Of a DNA stretch of 64,000 nt, positions 6,909 to 14,594 are shown in pieces. The first letter of the stretch is position 1. Each line of letters opens with the position of its first letter. Below the pieces are notes generated by a model, which ran no database searches, was not told the origin of the DNA, and saw nothing but the letters and a program-made list of their open reading frames with translations. This stretch comes from Ruminococcus flavefaciens MA2007 (GTDB lineage Bacteria; Bacillota; Clostridia; Oscillospirales; Ruminococcaceae): assembly GCF_000621845.1 (NCBI RefSeq), contig NZ_JHXF01000006.1, positions 186,001-250,000 on the forward strand, read 5' to 3'. A program made the translations under genes and the position numbers.

Positions 6909-9323
6909 ATGAAGAAAACATTTACCCGAATCACAGCACTTACCGCAGCACTTGCCCTTATCGCAGGTACAGCAGCTTCTTGCGGAAAAAAAGAAGATTC
7001 CAACAACGGCAAGGTAAAGACCGCAAAGGAGCTTATGGCAGCCTCCTATAAGGCAGTTGAGATCGATACTGATGTAGACAACATCAACACTATTGACAGG
7101 ATCGACGAAAACAGAATACTTATCAGTACTTTTAGCGAGCGCCAGAACGCACCTACATTATATATCTCCGATAACGAGTTCAAGGATATCAAGCCCATTG
7201 AAATAGACTTCGGAGTAAAGGAAGACGATGAGGTAAACTTCAATACAGCAGTATCTCCCGACGGCAATATCATGGCATTTGCAACATTCGTAGATTTCGG
7301 CGATCAGAAAAAGCCTGATTTCGATGATCCGAGCTTCGATTATGAAAGCTTTGACTTTGAAGAATTCTACAGCCATGTAAAGTATAATTACAAGCTGTAC
7401 ACCGTTGACCTTGACGGCAATATCAAGTCAGAGAACGATATCACAGGTCTTGATGAGTATGCCGACGAGGACGGCGACGTGCATATCGGACGTATGTATC
7501 CATGCGGCGGCGATAAGGTGATCTGCGAGGTATACTCAATGGACAACAAGTATGTCATCTTAGGTACTGATGGAAAGATAAGCGGCGAGCTTGACGGTCT
7601 TGACGCCAGCTACATCGAAAGCGTTGCGCTTATCGACGACGAAACTATCGCAGCAGCAGGCTATTTCAAGAACTATGATGCTGCTGTAAAGTACGTTGAT
7701 GCCAATACATTAAAGGCAAAGGACGACACAGTTGACCTTAAAAAGGCAGGTCTTTCCGATAATATCGGCACAATTTTCGCAGGCAGCGGCGACTATAAGT
7801 TCCTTATGAGCACATCTACTGCTCTTTGCGGCATCAAGGAGGACGGCTCAGGCGAGGAGATAATCAACTGGCTGGATTCCGACCTGGGCAACGGCGGCGT
7901 GAACTCTATCGTTTCTATGGAAAACGGCGATTATGTCATCGCATATCAGGATTATACAAGCGGAACAAACGGCAGCACTCTGTACAGACTTACAAAGCGT
8001 GACGTTTCCGAAATGGAGAACACCAAGGTCATCACTATCGGCGTAATGTACGATAACCCCGATATCAAGAGCAAGGTACAGGAATTCAACAAGTCCCATG
8101 ACGGTGTACGCTTCAAAATGGTTGACTACAGCAAGTATGACGATTACGATGAGGAGAACGAGAGATACACCAGCTCAGGCGAAGGTCAGCTTAAAAACGA
8201 CATCGTATCAGGCAATGCTCCCGATATGATAGTTTGCCAGAATCAGGCTCTTATCAAGAACCTTGCAAATAAGGGACTTTTCGTTGACCTCGGCGAATAC
8301 CTCTCCAAGGACAGCGATATCAAAACAGACGATATCATGCCCAATATCCTCGAAGCCTGCAAGATAGGCGGCAAGCTGCTTTCACTTCCTACTGCATTCC
8401 AGATACAGACCTATGCTATCAAGGCTAAGAACTTCGATAAGGATACATGGACTATCGATGAGATGATAGACACATACAAGAAGCAGCCCGAGGGAACATC
8501 TCTCACATATCTCGACTCCAAGGAAACTATATCTGAGATGCTCCTCAGCTCTATGTGCGGCTGCATAGATTATGAAAAGCGCACCTGCAGCTTTGATTCA
8601 CCAGAGTTCAAAAAATTCCTTGACTTTGCTAATGAGTTCCCAAAGGAAGATGAACTCATTGACTGGGAGGACCAGAAGGCTGTTAATGAGATGTTCAACA
8701 ACGACAACTTTATGAAGGATAAGCAGCTCATAGATAATGTTTATCTTTATGATTTTGAATCATATATCAGTCAGTACAAGGGCAGATTCGGCGACGAAGA
8801 TGTCAAGTTCATCGGCTGTCCGTCAGTAGGCGGCAACGGCGGCGTTCTCATGCTTTCCGAGAGCCTTGCTATCCTCACAAATTCAACAGACAAGGATACC
8901 TGCTGGGAGCTCGTCAAGGAATTCTTCAAGACTCCCGAAGAAGATGAGGATGAGTCAGGAATGAACAGATACTATATCAGCGGATTCCCGGCTATCAAGT
9001 CAAAGTTCGACAAAATGGCAGACACTGCTACAAAGAAGCCTTACTACATCGACGAGAACGGCAAGAAGGTAGAATACAACTACAGCTACTACGATCAGTC
9101 AAAGAATAAGTCTGTTGACGTTGATCCTCTCACAGAAGACGAAAAGAAAGAGATAGTTGACTATATCATGAATACTACAACTATCGTTGATAATTTCGAT
9201 CCTGAAATACAGAATATCATAATGGAAGAGGCTGATGCTTTCTTTGAGGGCGAAAAGAGCTCAGAAGAGATAATCAGCAGTCTCCAGAGCCGTATTTCCT
9301 TGCTTCTCAGCGAGCAGGGCTGA
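6909..9323 (+). CDS. Solute-binding lipoprotein with N-terminal propeller-like region
   Basis: An 804-residue exported lipoprotein with a signal peptide and lipobox TAASC, lipidated at Cys25. Residues 50-370 contain repeated beta-strand blocks ending in Asp-Gly turns (SPDGNIMAF, YTVDLDGNIKSE, LGTDGKISG). This looks like a propeller or WD-like sensor domain. From about residue 375 (VITIGVMYDNPDIK) a family 1 extracellular solute-binding domain follows, with a typical APDMIVCQNQ motif and a PTAFQIQTYAIKA hinge. The usual family length is about 430, so the N-terminal half is an added module. It is the last gene of operon 1 and the likely receptor for the MalF/MalG-like permeases. The ligand is unknown. 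Confidence 0.82.
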   Translation: MKKTFTRITALTAALALIAGTAASCGKKEDSNNGKVKTAKELMAASYKAVEIDTDVDNINTIDRIDENRILISTFSERQNAPTLYISDNEFKDIKPIEIDFGVKEDDEVNFNTAVSPDGNIMAFATFVDFGDQKKPDFDDPSFDYESFDFEEFYSHVKYNYKLYTVDLDGNIKSENDITGLDEYADEDGDVHIGRMYPCGGDKVICEVYSMDNKYVILGTDGKISGELDGLDASYIESVALIDDETIAAAGYFKNYDAAVKYVDANTLKAKDDTVDLKKAGLSDNIGTIFAGSGDYKFLMSTSTALCGIKEDGSGEEIINWLDSDLGNGGVNSIVSMENGDYVIAYQDYTSGTNGSTLYRLTKRDVSEMENTKVITIGVMYDNPDIKSKVQEFNKSHDGVRFKMVDYSKYDDYDEENERYTSSGEGQLKNDIVSGNAPDMIVCQNQALIKNLANKGLFVDLGEYLSKDSDIKTDDIMPNILEACKIGGKLLSLPTAFQIQTYAIKAKNFDKDTWTIDEMIDTYKKQPEGTSLTYLDSKETISEMLLSSMCGCIDYEKRTCSFDSPEFKKFLDFANEFPKEDELIDWEDQKAVNEMFNNDNFMKDKQLIDNVYLYDFESYISQYKGRFGDEDVKFIGCPSVGGNGGVLMLSESLAILTNSTDKDTCWELVKEFFKTPEEDEDESGMNRYYISGFPAIKSKFDKMADTATKKPYYIDENGKKVEYNYSYYDQSKNKSVDVDPLTEDEKKEIVDYIMNTTTIVDNFDPEIQNIIMEEADAFFEGEKSSEEIISSLQSRISLLLSEQG

Positions 9324-9374
9324 TAAAAACTGAAAATCTACATATATTAGATATAATACAACCTCCTTAATTTA

Positions 9375-9416
9375 GGCACTGCCGTCTGAACAGCGGCAGT
9401 GCCGCTTCCTTTTCAT
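9375..9416 (+). terminator. Intrinsic terminator of operon 1
   Basis: A 10-bp perfect stem (GGCACTGCCG / CGGCAGTGCC) is followed by a pyrimidine tract containing TTTT, about 50 bp after the lipoprotein stop codon. Confidence 0.7.
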
Positions 9417-9505
9417 GGGCATTTTCAGCTGATTATAAGTAAAAATTTTATAATAAAATAAACATATGACTTCATAACTTTTTTCAATAAATTTATGCTT
9501 TTCTA

Positions 9506-9534
9506 TTGACAAAAAACGACTAAAGTGGTATACT
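9506..9534 (+). promoter_or_regulatory. Sigma-A promoter
   Basis: TTGACA, 17 bp, TATACT, about 35 bp before the first DUF4190-like gene. Confidence 0.8.
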
Positions 9535-9570
9535 TTACTTGTTATATTACCTTTAGGGAGGAATTTTATC

Positions 9571-9966
9571 ATGGATAACAATTACAACAATGATCAGCAG
9601 AATGCAACTCCTGATTACAATCAGGCACCACAGGCACCCGTTGATCCATACAACGGAAGTATGCCTACACCAGACGGTCCTAAGGGCAAGGCAATTGCTT
9701 CAATGGTATGCGGTATCTGCGCAGTTGTTCTCGGATGCTGCCTTTCAGCTTGGCTCGGTCTTATCCTCGGCGTTGTCGCTATCGCTCTCGGTGCTCTCGT
9801 AATGAAGAACAACGAAGCAGGCAGAGGAATGGCTATCGCAGGTCTCGTTTGCGGTATCGTAGGCGCAGTTCTCGGTATTGCAGGTGTTATCATCACTCTT
9901 ATCTTTGGCGCAGCTATCAAGGATATGCTCAAAGAGATCAACGGCGCACTTTTCATCATCAAGTAA
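9571..9966 (+). CDS. DUF4190-like small membrane protein
   Basis: A 131-residue protein starting MDNNYNNDQ. Its first 40 residues are polar (Asn, Gln, Pro). Hydrophobic segments at about 43-76 and 86-115 are separated by a short KNNEAGRGMA loop. The glycine-rich transmembrane pattern and the RGMAIAGLV motif are typical of DUF4190 proteins, which have no known function. The ribosome binding site AGGGAGG is strong. The start region is nearly identical in DNA to that of the gene at 10475. Confidence 0.75.
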   Translation: MDNNYNNDQQNATPDYNQAPQAPVDPYNGSMPTPDGPKGKAIASMVCGICAVVLGCCLSAWLGLILGVVAIALGALVMKNNEAGRGMAIAGLVCGIVGAVLGIAGVIITLIFGAAIKDMLKEINGALFIIK

Positions 9967-9969
9967 GAT

Positions 9970-10365
9970 ATGTCTAAACGTCTGAGAATAGCAATCGCGG
10001 CTGCGGCGCCTTTTCTGGCACTGGTCGCCTTTGTCCTCAGAGATCAAATAGTCGGGCTTGCAAGGCTCATGCCGCCATGCGGCTTTCATAAGCTCACAGG
10101 TTACTGGTGTACAGGCTGTGGAAATACCAGAAGCACCATTGCTCTGCTGCAAGGTCACATCTGGACAGCTGTCAGAAATAACGCCGCGATACCTTTTCTG
10201 AGCCTGCTGCTGTGTCTGCTCTACATAGAGAACCTGGCAGCGATATTCGGCAGGGATATAAAGCTCCTTCCGAGAAAGCTGTGGATATGGCTGATAGTGA
10301 TAGGTCTGTTCGTTGTCTATTATATAGTAAGGAACTTCGTACCTGCACTTGCTCCGATATCTTAA
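9970..10365 (+). CDS. DUF2752 family membrane protein
   Basis: A 131-residue membrane protein with three hydrophobic segments. It carries the DUF2752 signature: a CGFHKLTGYW stretch followed by CTGCGNTRS, so paired cysteines in a membrane-proximal loop near residues 36-52. The function is unknown. It starts 4 bp after the DUF4190-like gene with no binding site of its own visible upstream except within that gene, so it is probably co-translated. Confidence 0.8.
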   Translation: MSKRLRIAIAAAAPFLALVAFVLRDQIVGLARLMPPCGFHKLTGYWCTGCGNTRSTIALLQGHIWTAVRNNAAIPFLSLLLCLLYIENLAAIFGRDIKLLPRKLWIWLIVIGLFVVYYIVRNFVPALAPIS

Positions 10366-10378
10366 AAGATGAACAGAT

Positions 10379-10409
10379 AAGCTCTCGTTTCGGCGGGAGC
10401 TTGTTTTTT
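10379..10409 (+). terminator. Intrinsic terminator
   Basis: A 9-bp stem (AAGCTCTCG / CGGGAGCTT, one G-T pair) is followed by TGTTTTTT. It ends the DUF4190-like/DUF2752 pair. Confidence 0.85.
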
Positions 10410-10410
10410 G

Positions 10411-10439
10411 TTGACAAAACTGCCGAAAAATGCTATAAT
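10411..10439 (+). promoter_or_regulatory. Sigma-A promoter
   Basis: TTGACA, 17 bp, TATAAT, immediately after the preceding terminator and 36 bp before the next gene. Confidence 0.85.
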
Positions 10440-10474
10440 TTACATATTATAGTTGCCTTTAGGAGGGTATCAAT

Positions 10475-11125
10475 ATGGATAACAATTACAACAACGATCA
10501 GAGCAGCGGCTACGGCGACGATCCTGCACAGGGACAGGGTAACGGCGGCTATACAGCTCAGAACGATACTCAGGACAATACTTACGGACAGAATTACAGC
10601 GGCGGATATGACGCTCAGAATAATTACAATCAGCCCAATAACGGCTACGGCGCACAGAATAACCCCTATGGACAGCCAACAGGCTCGAATTACGGTCCTC
10701 AGAACAACCCCTATGGACAGCAGGGCGCTCCCTACGGTCCCCAGAACAATCCATACGGACAGCCGAATAATCCGCAGTACGGACCTCAGAATTTCTACCA
10801 GAACGGAAATCCCTACGGCGCTCCGTATTTGCAGGATCCCTATCAGCAGCAGCCTCCTCTGGAGGGCAGCATAGGACTCTCGGTAGCTTCAATGGTACTG
10901 GGTATCTGCGCGATACTCTGCTCATGCTGCTTCTATCCTGTTGCATTCCTGCTTGCACTTGTAGGACTTATCCTGGGTGCAGTAGCTATAAAGAAAGGTC
11001 CCGCAGGAAAGGGCATGGCTATAACAGGTCTTATACTCTCTATAATCTCTGTTGCCATAGCCGCATTGATACTTATATTTGCAGCTTCACTGGGCATAAG
11101 CTCGGGGATCAGCGACATATTCTGA
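10475..11125 (+). CDS. DUF4190-like membrane protein with N/Q/Y/G/P-rich tail
   Basis: A 216-residue protein. About 130 N-terminal residues are low-complexity, with repeats of the type YGQPNNxYGPQNNP. Two hydrophobic segments follow (about 133-168 and 178-207), separated by KKGPAGKGMAITG, the DUF4190-like signature. The tail is predicted to be disordered and cytoplasmic. The first nine codons match those of the gene at 9571 almost base for base, and both follow CCTTTAGGAGG-type binding sites. This indicates duplication or exchange of 5' ends. The function is unknown. Confidence 0.72.
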   Translation: MDNNYNNDQSSGYGDDPAQGQGNGGYTAQNDTQDNTYGQNYSGGYDAQNNYNQPNNGYGAQNNPYGQPTGSNYGPQNNPYGQQGAPYGPQNNPYGQPNNPQYGPQNFYQNGNPYGAPYLQDPYQQQPPLEGSIGLSVASMVLGICAILCSCCFYPVAFLLALVGLILGAVAIKKGPAGKGMAITGLILSIISVAIAALILIFAASLGISSGISDIF

Positions 11126-11133
11126 TAATGATG

Positions 11134-11163
11134 AACTCCCGACAACGGGAGTTTATTTTTTTA
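11134..11163 (+). terminator. Intrinsic terminator
   Basis: An 8-bp perfect stem AACTCCCG / CGGGAGTT with loop ACAA, followed by TATTTTTTT. Confidence 0.9.
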
Positions 11164-11218
11164 CTGAAATTCTCAATTCAGAAAAAGCTTCTGTCTACGT
11201 TGTTTTTTAAGAAAAAAG

Positions 11219-11247
11219 ATGACAAATCAATAATAATGTGATATAAT
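11219..11247 (+). promoter_or_regulatory. Extended -10 promoter of the flippase gene
   Basis: ATGACA, 17 bp, then TGA-TATAAT (extended -10), about 33 bp before the gene. Confidence 0.65.
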
Positions 11248-11279
11248 ATTAGCGTATTATTTTTTTCGGAGTGTGGAAA

Positions 11280-12707
11280 ATGAATAAATATAAAAAGCTT
11301 GCGCTTAATACGGGCATTTTTGCTATCGGCAGCTTCGGTGCAAAGATACTGAATCTTCTGCTGACAAGACTTTATGCCCTTAATCTCAGCGACACGGAAT
11401 CGGGTATCAAGGGACTTCTTGAGCTTTCACTGCTGTTTTTGCAGCCTATCTTCACCTTTGCATTGCAGGAGTACCTTATCCGCTTTGGTCTGGACAAGGA
11501 ATACGACAAGAGAGAGGTATTCTCGACCTCGGCGGTCATTACGTCAGTCGGCATGATGCTTATGACGCTGATAGTGCCGTTTTTGAGCAAGATGCATTCC
11601 CTCAGTTACATGAAGGGCTTTACGGTAATGCTCATAATCTACGTAATAATGTCCTCACTGAGAATGCTTTGTCAGAATTTTGTCCGTTCAAGAGACCTTG
11701 TAAAGCTTTTCTCCATAGACGGCATACTCGCCACACTTACACTTCTGATATTCAACCTTATCTTCATATCCCACAATCACTGGGGCGTAAAGGGCTTCCT
11801 GCTGGCAGCTATCCTGTCCGACGCCTGCTCGGCAGTGTTCCTCTTTATTGCAGCAAGACTTCATAAATATACAGGTCTGCGCTATTTCAATAAGGAGCTT
11901 GGAAAGGAAATGCTGGGCTTTGCCGCTCCGCTGATACCTACCATAGTAATGTGGACTGTCACCAGCCTTTCCGACAGACTTTTCATCAACAATATGAAAA
12001 GCGACAGGGTAGTGCTGGGAACAGGCACGGCAGGTATCTATGACTACGCCAACAAGATACCCAGCCTTATATCAATGGTATCAACTATATTCTATCAGGC
12101 TTGGAGTATGTCTGCCATAACGGAAAACAACTCCGCCGACAGGAACAAGTTCTACGAAAAGGTCTATTCCGCATATGAAGCTGTGCTTTTCATGGCTTCG
12201 GCAGGACTTCTCCTTATTATCAAGCCGATAACGTCGTTTATCGTACCGTCGGATAAGTTCGCAGTCTACGCAGACGTTTATATGTATACGCCTATACTTG
12301 TTATCGCCGTAATATTCATGTCCCTTAACCAGTTCCTCGGCGGTATCTATTCAGCAACAAAGCACCCCAAGAACTCCTCATGGACGGCTCTTGCTGCCTG
12401 CTCGGTAAACCTTGTGATGAACTACTTCCTCATACCCGAATGGGGCATACAGGGTGCAGCATTCGCCACATTCCTCAGCTATATCATCTGCTACGGCGCA
12501 AGAATGATAGACGCAAGATACTATGTGCCGTTCAGATTTGATATAATTAAGACTGTAATCAATACGGTAGCTTTGCTGCTTATGAGCGTTCTCATCATAG
12601 GAGCTCCGAAGCTCTATATGCTGTGGGTATTCCTGCTGTTCGCACTGGTGATGTTCATCAATTATAAGGCTATAATCGACACAGCCAAGAAGCTCATCAA
12701 GAGATAA
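11280..12707 (+). CDS. Oligosaccharide flippase family protein (MOP superfamily)
   Basis: A 475-residue protein with about 12-14 hydrophobic segments and the N-terminal pattern of Wzx/polysaccharide-biosynthesis flippases (NTGIFAIGSFGAKILNLL). Such proteins move lipid-linked saccharide units across the cytoplasmic membrane. ATG 11280 is preferred to GTG 11271 because CGGAG lies 8 bp upstream. It is a single-gene unit with its own promoter and no glycosyltransferase beside it, so the substrate is open. An O-antigen-ligase-like gene lies far away at 55055-56461. Confidence 0.85.
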   Translation: MNKYKKLALNTGIFAIGSFGAKILNLLLTRLYALNLSDTESGIKGLLELSLLFLQPIFTFALQEYLIRFGLDKEYDKREVFSTSAVITSVGMMLMTLIVPFLSKMHSLSYMKGFTVMLIIYVIMSSLRMLCQNFVRSRDLVKLFSIDGILATLTLLIFNLIFISHNHWGVKGFLLAAILSDACSAVFLFIAARLHKYTGLRYFNKELGKEMLGFAAPLIPTIVMWTVTSLSDRLFINNMKSDRVVLGTGTAGIYDYANKIPSLISMVSTIFYQAWSMSAITENNSADRNKFYEKVYSAYEAVLFMASAGLLLIIKPITSFIVPSDKFAVYADVYMYTPILVIAVIFMSLNQFLGGIYSATKHPKNSSWTALAACSVNLVMNYFLIPEWGIQGAAFATFLSYIICYGARMIDARYYVPFRFDIIKTVINTVALLLMSVLIIGAPKLYMLWVFLLFALVMFINYKAIIDTAKKLIKR

Positions 12708-12718
12708 TTTGTTTATCT

Positions 12719-12792
12719 GTAGGGGCTGATGTCCACATTAGCCCGATTTGTTTCGTGATCTGATGTGGCGATGTGAGCATCGCCCCCTACAC
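12719..12792 (+). repeat. Intergenic inverted-repeat element (TGTAGGGGC type)
   Basis: The ends are near-complementary: it opens with TGTAGGGGC-TGATG and closes with CATC-GCCCCCTACA. The start GTAGGGGC(T/G)GAT recurs in the hairpin mosaic at 22101. It holds no coding frame. Confidence 0.5.
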
Positions 12793-12809
12793 TACTAAAA
12801 AAGGAAAAA

Positions 12810-12883
12810 GTTTAGATTTGAGAGTTAATGTGTTTACTTCGTTCACAGTATAACTTTCAACTCTAAACTCTCAACTCTAAACT
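12810..12883 (+). repeat. GAGAGTT-type inverted-repeat element, copy A
   Basis: The left arm GAGAGTTAATGTG is followed by a variable centre with a small TGTG...CACA hairpin. The right arm has two tandem units of AACTCTAAACT / CTCAACTCTAAACT. It shares both arms with copies at 20056 and 63808. It lies just before the ribosome binding site of deoD. Confidence 0.7.
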
Positions 12884-12902
12884 ATAAAAAGGAGGGCTAA
12901 AT

Positions 12903-13613
12903 ATGCCGACACCACACAATAACGCAAAGAAGGGCGATGTCGCCAAGACCGTTCTCATGCCTGGAGATCCCCTGAGAGCAAAATTCATTGCCGAGAATTA
13001 CCTCGAGAACCCCGTCTGCTACAACGAGGTCAGAGGAATGTACGGCTTCACTGGCACATATAAGGGCGTTCCCGTATCTGTGCAGGGCAGCGGCATGGGT
13101 ATGCCCTCTATCGGTATCTACTCATGGGAGCTTTTCAACGAATACGGCGTTGAAAACATCATCAGAGTAGGCACAGCAGGCAGTATCGCAGATAATGTAC
13201 AGCTCCGCGACGTAATTATAGGTATGAGCGCAAGTACAGATTCCGCATATGCCAACCAGTACAAACTTCCCGGAACATATGCGCCCACAGCTTCATGGAA
13301 GCTTCTCTCGGCGGCAGTAAAGGCAGCAGAGGCAAAGGGCAGCAGGTTCCACGTAGGCAATATCTTTTCCAGTGATGTGTTTTACGATGACGCAGACAGC
13401 CTTGCTGAATGGAAGAAAATGGGAGTTCTCGCTGTGGAAATGGAGGCGGCGGCTCTGTATATGAACGCTGCAAGGGCAGGGAAGAACGCTCTGTGTATAC
13501 TTACTGTGTCGGACTGCCCGTTCAGAGGTGAGAAAACCACCGCAGAGGAGCGTCAGCTCACCTTCCGTGACATGATGGAGATAGCATTAGAGGCTGCATA
13601 TTCAATAAAATAA
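12903..13613 (+). CDS. deoD: Purine-nucleoside phosphorylase, DeoD type
   Basis: This hexameric-type phosphorylase (236 aa, the usual length) cleaves purine (deoxy)nucleosides with phosphate to free base and (deoxy)ribose-1-phosphate in the cytosol. Visible family residues at Escherichia coli positions include the phosphate loop GDPLRA (21-26), R87-region VGTAGS, the substrate motif VEMEA (E179, M180, E181), the general acid D204 in TVSD, and R217. The start ATG follows AAGGAGG. No nucleoside transporter or kinase is next to it. The upstream region is occupied by two repeat elements, and I do not see a clear promoter, so the promoter may lie inside or upstream of these repeats. Confidence 0.95.
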   Translation: MPTPHNNAKKGDVAKTVLMPGDPLRAKFIAENYLENPVCYNEVRGMYGFTGTYKGVPVSVQGSGMGMPSIGIYSWELFNEYGVENIIRVGTAGSIADNVQLRDVIIGMSASTDSAYANQYKLPGTYAPTASWKLLSAAVKAAEAKGSRFHVGNIFSSDVFYDDADSLAEWKKMGVLAVEMEAAALYMNAARAGKNALCILTVSDCPFRGEKTTAEERQLTFRDMMEIALEAAYSIK

Positions 13614-13741
13614 GAAAAAAATGAAAAAACAAAGAAAATTAAGATAACTTTAAGATTATTTTAAGGTTGGGACGGTATATTATAAGTGGATTAAGTAATC
13701 CCCCAATTCCCCTTCTATATTTATTCATTTCATTTGTTTAG

Positions 13742-13768
13742 GCTATGCATTCTTTGCATAGCTTTTTT
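13742..13768 (+). terminator. Intrinsic terminator after deoD
   Basis: Stem GCTATGCA / TGCATAGC with a 5-nt loop and six Ts, about 130 bp after the deoD stop. The intervening 13614-13741 is AT-rich and shows nothing I can name. Confidence 0.85.
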
Positions 13769-13831
13769 ACTGTGCGGAGGGCTGCTTCGTATATCGCAGG
13801 AGGCGGATATTATCAGCCAGAATGAAAATAC

Positions 13832-13860
13832 TTGCATTTCTTGTAATTTTGTGTTATAAT
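13832..13860 (+). promoter_or_regulatory. Sigma-A promoter
   Basis: TTGCAT, 17 bp, TATAAT, about 50 bp before the third DUF4190-like gene. Confidence 0.7.
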
Positions 13861-13911
13861 CATTATAAATTCTGCAATATTATTTGAATTCTTTGTTTTA
13901 GGGGGCACAGC

Positions 13912-14445
13912 ATGAATAACAATAACTACGGCGAAAACAACGAGAACGTACAGAATAACGGCGCATATCCACAGAATGAACCGTATCAGCAGCCCAATAA
14001 CGGCTATCCTCAGGGCGGTTATCCCCAGCAGGGTTATCCCCAGAACGGCGGCTACCCTCAGAATAATTACTACGGCAGTCAGAATCCATATAACGGCTAC
14101 CCTCAGCAGGGCGGCTATCCAAACTATCCGCAGGGCAATTATCCGCCTCCGCCAATGTTCAATCCCTATTATCCGCAGGAGCCAAAGAAAGAGGGTACAG
14201 CGGGCTTCGGCATAACGGCGCTGGTAATGGGCATACTGTCTATTCTGGGCGGCTTCTGCTTCTATGTCTGCGGAATCCCCTTTGCGGTCCTCGGAATCAT
14301 ATTCGGTATCGTCGGGCTCATAGTCAAGGGCGGCAAGGGCTTTGCTATTGCAGGACTTATCCTGAGCGTATTCACCCTTGTGGGCGGATATATCATCTGG
14401 GACCTTATCACAGGCGGTCTGTGGGATTATCTCGGAGACCTTTAA
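13912..14445 (+). CDS. DUF4190-like membrane protein with Y/P/Q/N/G-rich tail
   Basis: A 177-residue protein. The first 90 residues are repeats of the form GYPQ(Q/N)GGYP. Two hydrophobic segments follow (about 97-136 and 144-165), separated by a KGGKGFAIAGL loop. It is related in layout to the genes at 9571 and 10475, but its 5' DNA is more diverged. It has its own promoter and terminator. The function is unknown; the tail may be a disordered, condensate- or wall-associated segment (speculative). Confidence 0.7.
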   Translation: MNNNNYGENNENVQNNGAYPQNEPYQQPNNGYPQGGYPQQGYPQNGGYPQNNYYGSQNPYNGYPQQGGYPNYPQGNYPPPPMFNPYYPQEPKKEGTAGFGITALVMGILSILGGFCFYVCGIPFAVLGIIFGIVGLIVKGGKGFAIAGLILSVFTLVGGYIIWDLITGGLWDYLGDL

Positions 14446-14477
14446 TAAACGGCATAAATTGGTTTATATAAATCATG

Positions 14478-14518
14478 CAGCAGGGCAGCTCGGTCAGGGC
14501 TGTCCTGCTGTGTTTTTT
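14478..14518 (+). terminator. Intrinsic terminator
   Basis: A 12-bp stem CAGCAGGGCAGC / GCTGTCCTGCTG (one G-T pair) followed by TGTTTTTT. Confidence 0.9.
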
Positions 14519-14531
14519 GCGTATACTGAAA

Positions 14532-14574
14532 TAAAAAGGCGCAGCAGCTCCGCGTGGGAACTGCTGCGCCTTTT
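14532..14574 (-). terminator. Terminator of the NatAB-like operon (works in both directions)
   Basis: An imperfect 12-bp stem GGCGCAGCAG(T)T / (A)GCTGCTGCGCC. On the minus strand it is followed by TTTTTATTTC; on the plus strand TTTT follows, so it could also back up the preceding terminator. Confidence 0.85.
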
Positions 14575-14594
14575 CATGGGGAAAGGGAAGAGGA

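Noticed and set aside
10470..10958. 162-codon minus-strand frame opposite the 10475 gene
   Set aside because: Arg/Ser-rich composition results from reading the N/Q/Y/G repeats backwards; no start signal.
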